Of a stretch of 64,000 nucleotides of DNA, positions 32,140 to 40,342 are shown piece after piece. The DNA comes from CAUZIZ01 sp965219005 (GTDB lineage Bacteria; Acidobacteriota; UBA6911; RPQK01; JAJDTT01), in NCBI GenBank assembly GCA_965219005.1, contig CBDCMS010000002.1, forward strand, positions 372,001-436,000, read 5' to 3'. A program made the translations under genes and the position numbers. Positions within the stretch are counted from its first letter, which is position 1. The number at the start of each line of letters is the position of its first letter. The notes beneath the pieces were generated by a model. That model was not told the origin of the DNA. It worked only from the letters and a program-made list of their open reading frames with translations, and ran no database searches.

Positions 32140-34656
32140 GTGTTCAACTCCACTCTATTCTCGACTTTCGGGATCCTGGTGTTTGGGTTCAATATGCTCT
32201 TCCCAGACTGGATGCGGGCTCAGAGCGAAGCCCCGGGACCGACAAGTCTCCCCTCCATTTCCGACAAGACAGCAGACATGGAACACCTTGAGGGATATTT
32301 CAACCTTCATTGGGATCGTCTGCAGGGACGACTCTTTTGGGAAATGGACAAGCTGGACACCGAGTTCCTGTACCAGGTTGCCCTCGCATCCGGCCTGGGC
32401 AGCAACCCGGTGGGACTGGATCGCGGCCGGCTGGCTGGTACCTATGTTCTCGTCGCCCAGCGGATCGGCCCCAGGATTCTCCTGTTGGAACGCAACTACC
32501 GCTACCGGGCCTTGAGCGACAATCCAGAAGAGATCAGAGCGGTTCGCGAATCCTTCGCTCCCTCGGTTCACTGGGGCTTCGAGATTGCGGCCGAGGGCGA
32601 TGACGGAGCCGTCCTCATCGACGCTACCGAATTCTTCCTCCAGGACAGAGCTGGGGCGGCACGCCAGATAGAGCAGGCGGGCCAAGGAAAGTTTGAGCTG
32701 GACCCTGACCGCAGTGCTTTCTATCTACCCCGAACCAAGGCCTTCCCTCGCAATACCGAGATCGAGACGATGCTCACCTTTGCCAGCCCTGATCCTGGGC
32801 CCCTGGTCCAATCAGTTGCGGCTAGTGGTGAGGCGGTTACCTTGCGGCAGCATCACTCCCTGGTAAAGCTTCCAGAACCTGGCTATACACCACGGCGGCT
32901 GGACCCACGCATTGGCATCAACGGTCCCACGATCCAGGACTACGCAACTGCAATCGATCAAGATCTTCGGGTCCACTGGGTTGCCCGGCATCGACTCCGG
33001 AAAAAGGATTCTTCCCTACCTCGCTCAGAAGCTGTTGCGCCCCTGGTCTACTACGTTGACCGGGGGATCCCCGAGCCGATCCAGAGCGCCGTGATCGAAA
33101 GCAGCGGGTGGTGGAATGACGCCTTCGAAGCTGCTGGCTACATCGACGCCTTCCAAGTCGAGCTCCTGCCCGCGGAGGCCGATCCGTTGGATATCCGTTA
33201 CAACGTGGTGTATTGGAACCACCGTTCAACCCGAGGGTGGTCCTACGGCGACACGGTTGTCGACCCTCGAACCGGCGAGATCATCAAGGGCAACGTCAAC
33301 CTCGGGAGCCTGCGGCTGAAGCAGGACCACCTACTGGGTACGGGTCTCGTCCCTCCCTACCCTGGAGGTGCCTCCCAATACAGTCCTTGTGGACTCAGCG
33401 CCGCACCTGGTTTCGAGTACCTGGCTCAAGTAACCCCCGAAGCTGATGCGGTGGAGATGGCCCTGGCCCGAGTCCGTCAGCTCACTGCTCACGAGATCGG
33501 GCACACGCTGGGCTTTCCTCACAACTATCTGGCCAGCTCCTTCGGGCGTGCTAGTGTCATGGACTATCCTGCTCCCCTGATCGGGATAGGCGCCAATGAC
33601 AAGCTGGATTTCTCTGACGCCTACGCAGCCGAGATCGGAGCCTACGACAAATTGGCGGTCAAGTGGCTGTATCAGGACTTTCCACCAGGCACCGACGAAG
33701 CCAAAGCTCTGAACGCCCTGGTCGAGGAAGGGCTCAGCCGGGGCATCGAGTTCATGGGACACATCGACAACCACTTTGTCGGGGCCGCCCATCCCCATGC
33801 CTCGGTCTGGGACAACGGATCCGATCTGGTTGCTGGGCTGAAGCACGAAATCCGGGTTCGCCGCATCGCCCTCCAGAACTTTGGTCCGGAGGCCATCCGA
33901 GAGGGCGAACCTCTTTCCGCGCTGGAGACGGTCCTGGTACCTCTCTATCTTCACCATCGTTTTCAATTGAATTCTGCGGCACAGAGTCTGGGAGGAGCCG
34001 AGTACCGTTACGTCCTGAGGGGTGACGGTCGGCCCGCTCAGAAGATCGTGCCTGGAGCGAAGCAGCGCGAGGCACTCGAGGCTATCCTCTCCACCCTCAC
34101 TGTGGATTTTCTGGCCCTCCCTGAGCGAATCCTGAAGATGATTCCTCCACCTGCGTTCAGAAGACAAGAGGGAGAGAGGTTCGAGAGATACACCGGTCTC
34201 ACCTTCGATTCCCTGGCCGCAGCGGAGTCGGCAGCCCATTTTTCGGTAGCCGCAATTCTACATCCGCAGAGAATGGCCCGGCTGGTGGAATTCGGTAGTC
34301 GCAGCCGGGAATACCCAGATCTAGGCGAAGTCTTAGAACGCCTCATCGGGGCTACCTGGCATGCTCCTCCGCCGGATAACCTCTACCGGGCTGAGATACA
34401 GAAGGTCATCCAGCGGGTTGTGACTGAGGAGCTATTGACCCAGGCCGGTGACGATCAGAATCGGTCACAGGTCCGGGCCATCCTGACCGACCGGCTCTTG
34501 AAACTGGCGAACAGCTTGGAATCCCTTTCGCAACTCACTCCACACCAAGCCCAGGCAGCCGCAGACATCCGAAGGTGGCAAACCCGTCCTGAGGGAGCCG
34601 GTAGCCGCACTCAACCGCCCGGCCTGCCCCCTGGGAGCCCAATTGGCACGGACTGA
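32140..34656 (+). CDS. Exported zinc metalloprotease (DUF5117/DUF5118 type)
   Basis: An 838-residue protein. The GTG at 32140 is chosen because GGAGG lies a few bases upstream and a signal peptide (STFGILVFGFNMLFP) follows; an in-frame TTG at 32056 has no such support. The metzincin-like motif HEIGHTLGFPHN near residue 455 gives H-E-x-x-H plus a downstream histidine for zinc. The N-terminal part (YFNLHWDRLQGRLFWEMDKL, then LLERNYRYRAL) is the DUF5117/5118 region. These large exported proteases are common in Acidobacteriota and Bacteroidota. Substrate unknown. Divergent from the DUF1549 operon. Confidence 0.82.
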   Translation: MFNSTLFSTFGILVFGFNMLFPDWMRAQSEAPGPTSLPSISDKTADMEHLEGYFNLHWDRLQGRLFWEMDKLDTEFLYQVALASGLGSNPVGLDRGRLAGTYVLVAQRIGPRILLLERNYRYRALSDNPEEIRAVRESFAPSVHWGFEIAAEGDDGAVLIDATEFFLQDRAGAARQIEQAGQGKFELDPDRSAFYLPRTKAFPRNTEIETMLTFASPDPGPLVQSVAASGEAVTLRQHHSLVKLPEPGYTPRRLDPRIGINGPTIQDYATAIDQDLRVHWVARHRLRKKDSSLPRSEAVAPLVYYVDRGIPEPIQSAVIESSGWWNDAFEAAGYIDAFQVELLPAEADPLDIRYNVVYWNHRSTRGWSYGDTVVDPRTGEIIKGNVNLGSLRLKQDHLLGTGLVPPYPGGASQYSPCGLSAAPGFEYLAQVTPEADAVEMALARVRQLTAHEIGHTLGFPHNYLASSFGRASVMDYPAPLIGIGANDKLDFSDAYAAEIGAYDKLAVKWLYQDFPPGTDEAKALNALVEEGLSRGIEFMGHIDNHFVGAAHPHASVWDNGSDLVAGLKHEIRVRRIALQNFGPEAIREGEPLSALETVLVPLYLHHRFQLNSAAQSLGGAEYRYVLRGDGRPAQKIVPGAKQREALEAILSTLTVDFLALPERILKMIPPPAFRRQEGERFERYTGLTFDSLAAAESAAHFSVAAILHPQRMARLVEFGSRSREYPDLGEVLERLIGATWHAPPPDNLYRAEIQKVIQRVVTEELLTQAGDDQNRSQVRAILTDRLLKLANSLESLSQLTPHQAQAAADIRRWQTRPEGAGSRTQPPGLPPGSPIGTD

Positions 34657-35101
34657 AACTGATGCTCCCTATTCCCCATACTCGAGAAAGACTTCCCGAG
34701 CCATAGCAGCCTGAAGCGCGAGCGAGGGTTGGAAATCTTCGAGATACGTCACAAAAAGGGCATTTGACCGGAGAGGGCCCAGGTCTCGGCGAGAGAGCAG
34801 ACAACAGCAAGATCTCCCAGAGCGCCAACCCCTCGCTCGAGCTTCAGGCTTCCTCAGTTTTCGCATTAATTGGTGCCTTGGACGTGGAAGATTTCAATTG
34901 AAGTTTCAGGCTAGTGAGGCATGGCCTCAGACCAACGAGCGGTGTAGTGAGGCTTCGCACCCTATCCCCCAGATGCGCTGGCCCCATTCAGAAAAGGAAA
35001 CTTCTGCACGAACAAAGAGGAAGAGTCTGCCCTCGGCATTTCCCCTCGTTGACGCTGCACTCAAGCACTAAAGAAATCCGTGAATCCTGAAGGGATTCCA
35101 T
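34657..35101. other. Intergenic, repeat remnants
   Basis: Contains an inverted copy of repeat module A (34846-34915), a GGCCCCATTC module (about 34978) and the outer hairpin of the three-hairpin repeat (GAATCCTGAAGGGATTC, about 35082-35098) that borders the IS4 target site. No gene is supported. Confidence 0.5.
34846..34915. repeat. Intergenic repeat module A, copy 2 (inverted)
   Basis: The complement of 8986-9055: GCTTCAGGCTTCCTCAGTT, TGCCTTGGACG and CAATTGAAGTTTCAG. The two are about 26 kb apart in opposite orientation. Confidence 0.7.
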
Positions 35102-35110
35102 ATTTCAGCC

Positions 35111-36454
35111 CACTAGTGTCCAATCATAAGTCAAATAGATTCAACTGGTTACATGAACCTCCCTGGTGATTCCTGTAATCGAATCTGGTAAGTACTTGAA
35201 TTAATGGGGTTTTCTCGAAAACAGTCAGGCTGAGAATCTGTAGAGTTGTGTAGAGGCTCAGCTCCAATTTCAGGCGTTTTTTCAGGATGGCAACGAGGAT
35301 ATACACGGAGATGGCGATCCAGATCTGAGTTTTGACGGCGTTCGGAGAAGTCCCATAGAAGGCTTTGATGCGCAGGTGTTGCTTGATCCATTTGAAGAAA
35401 AGTTCCACGCGCCAGCGGCAACGGTACAGCTGGGCGACAGTGAGGGCAGTCAGGGAAAAGTTGTTGCTCAAGAAGACCAAGTGTTTTTGGGTCTCGGCGT
35501 CGTAGTAGCGGACTCGTCGGAGTTTGTCGGGGTACTTGTTGGCCGTGTAACGGCCGCTCAGGACCCCGGTTTGATCGCTTCTTAGCCCGATGCTCTTGTC
35601 GACACGATGGGAGTACAGACGGCGGAAATTCAGGCGCTGGTGGGCACGAATGATGAAGAAACCGGAACTCTGGTGCAGCCGATAAAGACGTGCGAAATCG
35701 AGATAGCCGCGATCCAGGATGTAAATGGAGCCGGGTTGGACCAGCAGATAGTCGAGGATATTGACGTCGTGAACCCGCCCCTCGGTGACCTCGACAAAGG
35801 TGGGGATGTTGCCACGTAAGTCGAGCAAAGTATGCAGTTTGATGGCTCCTTTGCGTTTGCGGAAGCGGGCCCAAGGGAACACCGAAAGACACAGATCGAT
35901 GGTGGTGGAATCGAGCGCGTAGACCGTTTTTTCCAGTTCCACGGCAAAGGGCTCGCCTGCGTACAAAGTCCGTGCCTCTTGGATCAAGACTTGAGCGAAA
36001 TCGGCATAAATGCGCCAATCCCGATTCTCGTTGGTATGGGCCAAAGAGCTGCGGGCCACGCGGCCTCGAATTCCCATGTGGTAGAGTCTGCCTGCAACCG
36101 AACCTAGCGTGGCTTCGATATCCCGCAGACTCTCGCGATAGGTCAGCTGGGCGAAGACCATACACAGCCACTGCTTCCAGCAGGAGAAGTCTTTTATCTT
36201 GTAATCTCCTCGGTAGCGTTGAGCACAGAGTTGAAATTGATACCTGGGGACGCAATCCATCAGCTGGGCAAAGACGGTTCTGCGCATATCCATCTAGGCA
36301 TCCTATCGGCTTGCAGGCCACAGGATTGGAGAACCGGGTCGGCACCTGCCACAGTTTCATATCAAAAAGTATCGAAAAAATTGGATTTCGATGTTAAAAC
36401 AATTCTTACCAGTAACTTAGAGTTGTGCGATAGAACAACGTTTGGACACTAGTG
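35111..36454 (-). mobile_element. IS4-family insertion sequence
   Basis: Terminal inverted repeats CACTAGTGTCCAA (35111-35123) and its exact complement (36442-36454). A perfect 9-bp target duplication ATTTCAGCC flanks it (35102-35110, 36455-36463). The second IS110 locus (61943 onward) shows the undisturbed target, so the insertion is recent relative to that duplication. Length 1344 bp, with one intact transposase. Confidence 0.93.
35124..36293 (-). CDS. IS4-family transposase
   Basis: A 389-residue DDE transposase. The first aspartate lies in ALDSTTIDLCL, the second in ILDRGYLDF, and the glutamate in the IS4 Y-x2-R-x3-E-x6-K signature (YRCRWRVELFFKWIK). The N-terminal DUF4372-like domain precedes it. 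The frame is complete, so the element is probably competent. Confidence 0.9.
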   Translation of the reverse strand: MDMRRTVFAQLMDCVPRYQFQLCAQRYRGDYKIKDFSCWKQWLCMVFAQLTYRESLRDIEATLGSVAGRLYHMGIRGRVARSSLAHTNENRDWRIYADFAQVLIQEARTLYAGEPFAVELEKTVYALDSTTIDLCLSVFPWARFRKRKGAIKLHTLLDLRGNIPTFVEVTEGRVHDVNILDYLLVQPGSIYILDRGYLDFARLYRLHQSSGFFIIRAHQRLNFRRLYSHRVDKSIGLRSDQTGVLSGRYTANKYPDKLRRVRYYDAETQKHLVFLSNNFSLTALTVAQLYRCRWRVELFFKWIKQHLRIKAFYGTSPNAVKTQIWIAISVYILVAILKKRLKLELSLYTTLQILSLTVFEKTPLIQVLTRFDYRNHQGGSCNQLNLFDL

Positions 36455-36493
36455 ATTTCAGCCCAGCGACTGTGTTGGTTTTGTCAAGCATTA

Positions 36494-37483
36494 TCAAGAT
36501 TCTGCCGCTAACGGTGCTCTCCAAAGATCATCGTTTTTGACCATCGTGTTGAGCGTGACGAGGAGCTTTCTCATGGACGCTATCAGGGCCACTTTAGGCT
36601 CTTTTCCGGAGGCGACAAGGCGATTGTAGAAGGTTCGAATCTGCGGATTGTGTCGGATCGCTGAGAGCGTGCACATGTAGAGCTGATTACGGAGTTGACG
36701 CCGTCCTCCCCAGATGGCACGAGGCTGGAGTCCCTCGCCGCTGTCCTGATCCCAAGGGGCCAATTCCACCAGGGAAGCGACTTCTCTGCGATTGACCCTG
36801 CCCAACTCAGGCAGCTCACACACCACGATCTGACTGCTTCGCTCCCCTATCCCCGGGCAGCTTTGCACCACCTCCTGGCGCCGAAGTAGCTCGGCATCGA
36901 GCCGCAGCAATTCCTCCACCTTCTGCTCAACCTCTTTCAGTTCTTGATCCAGCAGGCCAAGGATTCGCTCCACTCCTTGACGCAGCTCCTGATCCTCATA
37001 CTGATGGCGACGAGTCCGCTCGATCTTACGACACTCAATCAGTTGCCGGCGTCTGCGATTGTAGGCTTGTAACTGCTGATAGTACGCGGTTTCCTGCTTA
37101 CTGATACGATGAATCCCCAGCTGCCCACAACGCCCCAGGACGTGGGCATCCAGACGATCATTCTTGGCCAGGATTCCCAGACCCTTCGCCAGGTCTCGAG
37201 CTTGTCGAGGATTCACGCAACAGACGGGGATCCCCGCCTCATTGAGCTCTCTCAGGACCCGCTTCTCATAACCCCCCGAGGCTTCCACCACCACCGAGAC
37301 CAATCCCGCGATCCCCTCCAGACGGCTGAGGATTTCTGCGATTCCTTCCCCCTCGTTGGAGTGCTCCGAGTGTTCCTCCCCTGGCAGCAGACACAGATCC
37401 AGCCGATCCTTACTGACATCAATGCCCGCTGCGGGCTGACTCATCCAAGTTTTGTTGATAGGATTACCTTTGAGTTGTTTCAT
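36494..37483 (-). CDS. IS110-family transposase, copy 1 (G-to-E variant)
   Basis: A 329-residue DEDD/serine recombinase. The RuvC-like domain has GIDVSKDRLDLCL, VVVEASGGYEKRVL and AKNDRLDAHVL. The C-terminal Tnp domain has SCPGIGERSSQ and the catalytic serine region near MCTLSAIRHNP. It differs from copy 2 in one visible residue: ASLVELAPWDQ here, ASLVGLAPWDQ there. The glycine belongs to the G-L-A-P motif conserved in the family, so this copy may be impaired. Confidence 0.9.
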   Translation of the reverse strand: MKQLKGNPINKTWMSQPAAGIDVSKDRLDLCLLPGEEHSEHSNEGEGIAEILSRLEGIAGLVSVVVEASGGYEKRVLRELNEAGIPVCCVNPRQARDLAKGLGILAKNDRLDAHVLGRCGQLGIHRISKQETAYYQQLQAYNRRRRQLIECRKIERTRRHQYEDQELRQGVERILGLLDQELKEVEQKVEELLRLDAELLRRQEVVQSCPGIGERSSQIVVCELPELGRVNRREVASLVELAPWDQDSGEGLQPRAIWGGRRQLRNQLYMCTLSAIRHNPQIRTFYNRLVASGKEPKVALIASMRKLLVTLNTMVKNDDLWRAPLAAES

Positions 37484-37671
37484 GGAGACCCTTCCTTATA
37501 TTCGGGCTCTCTCTTTGACGGAGGCCCAGGCGACTGTTCGGGTTGACATGAAATGGGCCGACCACGGATCTCGCTGGGCTCCGGTCTCGACGGACCGAGG
37601 GTTTCACGATCTCGTGGTCGGCTCGGATCAGACGTTCTGACCCGAATTCCTTTCAACAAATAACACATATA
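37484..37671 (-). ncRNA. Predicted IS110 bridge RNA, copy 1
   Basis: The 188-nt leader between element end and transposase start has the same sequence features as 60736-60923: a target loop with guides GAAACCCT and AGCCCAG, and a donor loop with guides ACAGTCGC and ATATAAG. See the copy 2 entry for the pairing logic. Confidence 0.7.
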
Positions 37672-37780
37672 AGGGTTTCTGAACCCTGGGTATCCGACTC
37701 CCCCTTTGATCCCAACCCCATCGGCGGTTGCGTACAGACGATCTAACGAGAGGCGTTATTGCGCACCAGCGCTACCCTTA

Positions 37781-37890
37781 GGTACGCAACCCGTTCCGGG
37801 TTGATTCAGATTGGGGGCGACTCCCTCCCCAGGGTTCGGAAACCCTGGGCTGGAATACGCAATCCCGTTGGGATTGACCTCGCCTGGTCT
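37781..37890. repeat. Three-hairpin repeat with open IS110 target
   Basis: Three successive palindromes: GCAACCCGTTCCGGGTTG, CCAGGGTTCGGAAACCCTGG and CAATCCCGTTGGGATTG. The predicted IS110 target GAAACCCTGGGCT is intact at 37839-37851. Related copies are at 52709-52804, 52857-52951 and 60253-60352. Confidence 0.8.
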
Positions 37891-38301
37891 GCGACGCTCA
37901 AGACCTCGACCCCTTGGGCCAAGGCACCTGAAACCCATAAACTGGGGGTCGTGGCTTCTATGGCCTGCGTTCCAAACTTGACTCAAAAGTCACGAAGAAC
38001 TTCAGACAAACTTTCTTAGTGGGTCCCCCAGCGCTGCTGGCCCCAAATCGAGAAAGAAACTTTAGTCGGGGATTGGGAAATTCTGCTGTTGTCCAGCTCT
38101 CTCCTCGGAATTAGGGTTCCTATTGCTGAACGGTCAAGTCGCTCGCGGCTCTGCCGGACTTGGCTTCGCAATGCTGGTAGTCTATTCGTGCACGGCAACA
38201 CCTCTTTCCGTACACTGTTCACTGCACTACTGCTCACTATTCAAGTTTCAAGTTAGTCCATCAGCTCTCCTCTGGCCCCAGTAGAACCCTTCCCAGCCTA
38301 C
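37891..38301. other. Intergenic with repeat remnants
   Basis: Up to about 38012 this is the shared flank also found at 60124-60252. At 38017-38065 is an inverted GGGGCC module (AGCGCTGCTGGCCCC). At 38214-38250 is a heptamer patch like those at 21766-22165. No gene is seen. Confidence 0.5.
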
Positions 38302-38330
38302 TTGCACTCCCTGCAGGCACCGCCTATATT
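38302..38330 (+). promoter_or_regulatory. Promoter of the toxin-antitoxin pair, probably leaderless
   Basis: TTGCAC (38302-38307) and TATATT (38325-38330) are separated by exactly 17 bp. The expected start of transcription falls at about 38337, the A of the antitoxin ATG, so the mRNA would have no leader. Confidence 0.5.
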
Positions 38331-38336
38331 AAATGC

Positions 38337-38579
38337 ATGCAATACACGATAAGAAACATCCCCGAGGCCCTCGACTCGGCTTTGAGAGAGCGGGCAAAGG
38401 CCGAGGGTAGGAGCCTCAATGAAGTGACAGTCCGGGCCTTGGCTCGCGGACTGGGATTCTCCAAACAGCGCCTACGCCACAGGGATCTGAGCGATCTGGC
38501 GGGGACCTGGAAAAAAGACCCAGACTTTGATCAAGCGATCGCCGACCAGGACCTCATCGACGCGGAGTTGTGGAAGTGA
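38337..38579 (+). CDS. vapB: VapB/FitA-type antitoxin
   Basis: An 80-residue protein with an N-terminal ribbon-helix-helix: MQYTIRNIPEALDSALRERA, then GRSLNEVTVRALARGLG. The C-terminal part (DLSDLAGTWKKDPDFDQAI) is the toxin-binding tail seen in FitA-like antitoxins. It overlaps the toxin start by 10 bp. It should bind the toxin and repress the operon by binding near the promoter just upstream. Confidence 0.82.
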   Translation: MQYTIRNIPEALDSALRERAKAEGRSLNEVTVRALARGLGFSKQRLRHRDLSDLAGTWKKDPDFDQAIADQDLIDAELWK

Positions 38580-38959
38580 GACTTGCCTTGGATACCAACA
38601 GGTACTCTGATTTCTGTAGAGGACACCCCGAGACGCTCGAAGCTCTGGAGACCGCCGAGGAAGTCTTCTTGCCCTTTGTGGTCCTGGGCGAACTCAGGGC
38701 TGGGTTCGCAGTCGGGCGTTACGCCGCGGAGAACGAGAGGGTCCTCTACCAGTTTCTGGTCCGAGATGGTGTCCACGTCCTTTTTGCCGACGACCAAACC
38801 ACCCATCACTACGCTGCTGTCTATCGCCAGCTCCGCCGTCAAGGGACCCCAATCCCCACCAATGACATCTGGATTGCAGCACTGGTTCTGCAGCACAATC
38901 TCACGCTCTGCGCTCGCGACCGGCACTTCGACCAGTTGCACCAAATAGGCAGGCTCTAA
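38570..38959 (+). CDS. vapC: VapC-type PIN-domain toxin
   Basis: A 129-residue PIN-domain ribonuclease. Acidic metal-binding residues are in LALDTNRYSDF (D8), VVLGELRAGF, TNDIWIAA and CARDRHFDQL. Starts GTG at 38570 or 38576, overlapping the antitoxin stop. Targets of this family are usually tRNA or rRNA. It ends 3 bp from the convergent SelA-like gene. Confidence 0.88.
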   Translation: MEVRLALDTNRYSDFCRGHPETLEALETAEEVFLPFVVLGELRAGFAVGRYAAENERVLYQFLVRDGVHVLFADDQTTHHYAAVYRQLRRQGTPIPTNDIWIAALVLQHNLTLCARDRHFDQLHQIGRL

Positions 38960-38962
38960 CCG

Positions 38963-40165
38963 CTATTGACTCAAGAGCGAACGCAGCCGCTCTCCGATGA
39001 TGGCGGGGTCCTCATCCCTGAGGCATTGGGGGGAAAAAATCAGGATTCCCTCCCGGACGCGTGAGGGGTTGGCCTGGATGCTGGGCTGGGACTCCTGGAG
39101 GTCTCGAAGAAGGGCCATCGCCGAGAGGCCTGTGTCTTCCCGCAGTTTCAGCTCCACCTGGGGCACCTCGGCCCCTTCCGGCTGCTCGATCAGGGAAAGC
39201 TCTCCCCGATCCAGAACTCCTGCCGACTCGACCAGAGTCTCCAGGAGCCGCATCCAATCCGCCCCGCGGGTCCCCGGATCCTGGTCAACGAAGAGGCGCA
39301 GGGCAGTCAGCAGTCCCACGATCTCTTCCTTGCCCACCTTGCAGGGTCTGCCGATTCCGTTGTGGGGAATGCCGGGGAGCTGATCTCTGTCAATGAGGTG
39401 AACAGAAGGCTGCCATAGCTCGTCAACGACATCCAGATCCAGATGCTGAAGTGCTGCAGAGGAAATGAGATCCTTCCGGCCACAAAGGATTCCCGTGCTC
39501 TGAGGTCCACGAATGGCTTTTCCTCCGCTGAAGGCCACCAGATCGGCGCCTTGAGCTATGAACTTTCTCAAATTGGACACCGGTGGCAGCTGCCCAGCGG
39601 CGTCCACCAGAACCGGAACCTCCTTGGACCGGCACACCTGCACTACCTCATCGAGTGAAGGCAAGGCCCGCGGTGTTGCTACATAGTAGACGGCGGCTGT
39701 CCTTTCGTTGATGGCGTCCGCGATCTCCCAGGCTTCGGCATCCCGGATCCCTGCCCCGCTGAAGCGGTCTGGCAGCCCCACCTCGACCAAGCGGATCCCA
39801 ACCGAGCGGACCGCGTGATCATAGGAGTTGCGCTGGCTGCGCACGATGATGACTTCGTTCTTCATCCCCCGAGTATCTGGGAGCTGGCTCATTCGGCTGG
39901 GATCCAATCCCGCCACACAGGCAGCGGTGCCGAGCAGAAGGGCCGCGGCTGCCCCAGAGGTCACGTATCCGGCCTCCGCTCCCGTGATCTCGGCAATGAT
40001 CTGGCTGGCACGCGCCTGGAGCTCCGTCATGTCCACACAATACTGCGAAGCCTCCTTCATGGCTTCGGTGACCTCCACAGGGAGAAGGGACCCGCTGAGG
40101 CGAGTTGCCGGTCCAGTGGCGTTGATCAGGGTTGGAACTCCCAGGCGTTCGTAGATAGAACTCAT
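38963..40165 (-). CDS. SelA-like PLP-dependent lyase/transferase
   Basis: A 400-residue protein from the ATG at 40165. It has the fold-type I PLP pattern of the selenocysteine synthase-like group: LINATGPATRLSGSLLP at the start, VTSGAAAALLLGTAACVAG, VDAAGQLPP and the PLP lysine in FSGGKAIRGPQSTG. Several such proteins act on sugar-acid or amino-acid substrates (for example the DgaE-like ammonia-lyases) rather than on tRNA. No selB, selD or tRNA-Sec is nearby, so selenocysteine synthesis is unlikely. Confidence 0.72.
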   Translation of the reverse strand: MSSIYERLGVPTLINATGPATRLSGSLLPVEVTEAMKEASQYCVDMTELQARASQIIAEITGAEAGYVTSGAAAALLLGTAACVAGLDPSRMSQLPDTRGMKNEVIIVRSQRNSYDHAVRSVGIRLVEVGLPDRFSGAGIRDAEAWEIADAINERTAAVYYVATPRALPSLDEVVQVCRSKEVPVLVDAAGQLPPVSNLRKFIAQGADLVAFSGGKAIRGPQSTGILCGRKDLISSAALQHLDLDVVDELWQPSVHLIDRDQLPGIPHNGIGRPCKVGKEEIVGLLTALRLFVDQDPGTRGADWMRLLETLVESAGVLDRGELSLIEQPEGAEVPQVELKLREDTGLSAMALLRDLQESQPSIQANPSRVREGILIFSPQCLRDEDPAIIGERLRSLLSQ

Positions 40166-40342
40166 TGATCTCAGGGTGCTACTCGAGGTGGAGGTGTTCC
40201 AGAAAGGATCAGTACTCCCGGATTGAATCGGTATGAAACGGAGAATGGAGGCCAAGCTCTGGTCGTGCCACTGCCTAACACCGGCAGTGACACGACGAGC
40301 ACAAAGCTGGACTCTAGACAGCCCAAAACTGAACCTGAGCTC

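Larger units (their letters stand above)
36465..37671 (-). mobile_element. IS110-family element, copy 1
   Basis: 1207 bp in minus orientation. Predicted CT cores border it (37672-37673 on the leader side, 36465-36466 at the other end). It lies in the middle hairpin of a three-hairpin repeat, with AGAAACC before and GGGCTGAAAT after. The same element and flanks occur at 60736-61942. No inverted repeats or direct repeats beyond the 2-bp core are visible, as expected for IS110. Downstream it is followed at once by the IS4 insertion. Confidence 0.88.

Noticed and set aside
35149..36360. A 403-codon open frame on the minus strand in IS4
   Set aside because: It overlaps the true transposase frame for its whole length and has no DDE or YREK pattern; it is a shadow frame.
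36465..37671. Terminal inverted repeats for the IS110 element
   Set aside because: None could be found; the apparent palindromes at its edges belong to the split target repeat.
37759..38019. Short open frames in the flank of IS110 copy 1
   Set aside because: They translate palindromic repeats that occur several times in the window.
38963..40165. True selenocysteine synthase (selA)
   Set aside because: No tRNA-Sec, selB or selD is present and no in-frame TGA with a SECIS-like hairpin was noticed in a redox gene; the SelA-like fold is shared by other PLP enzymes.
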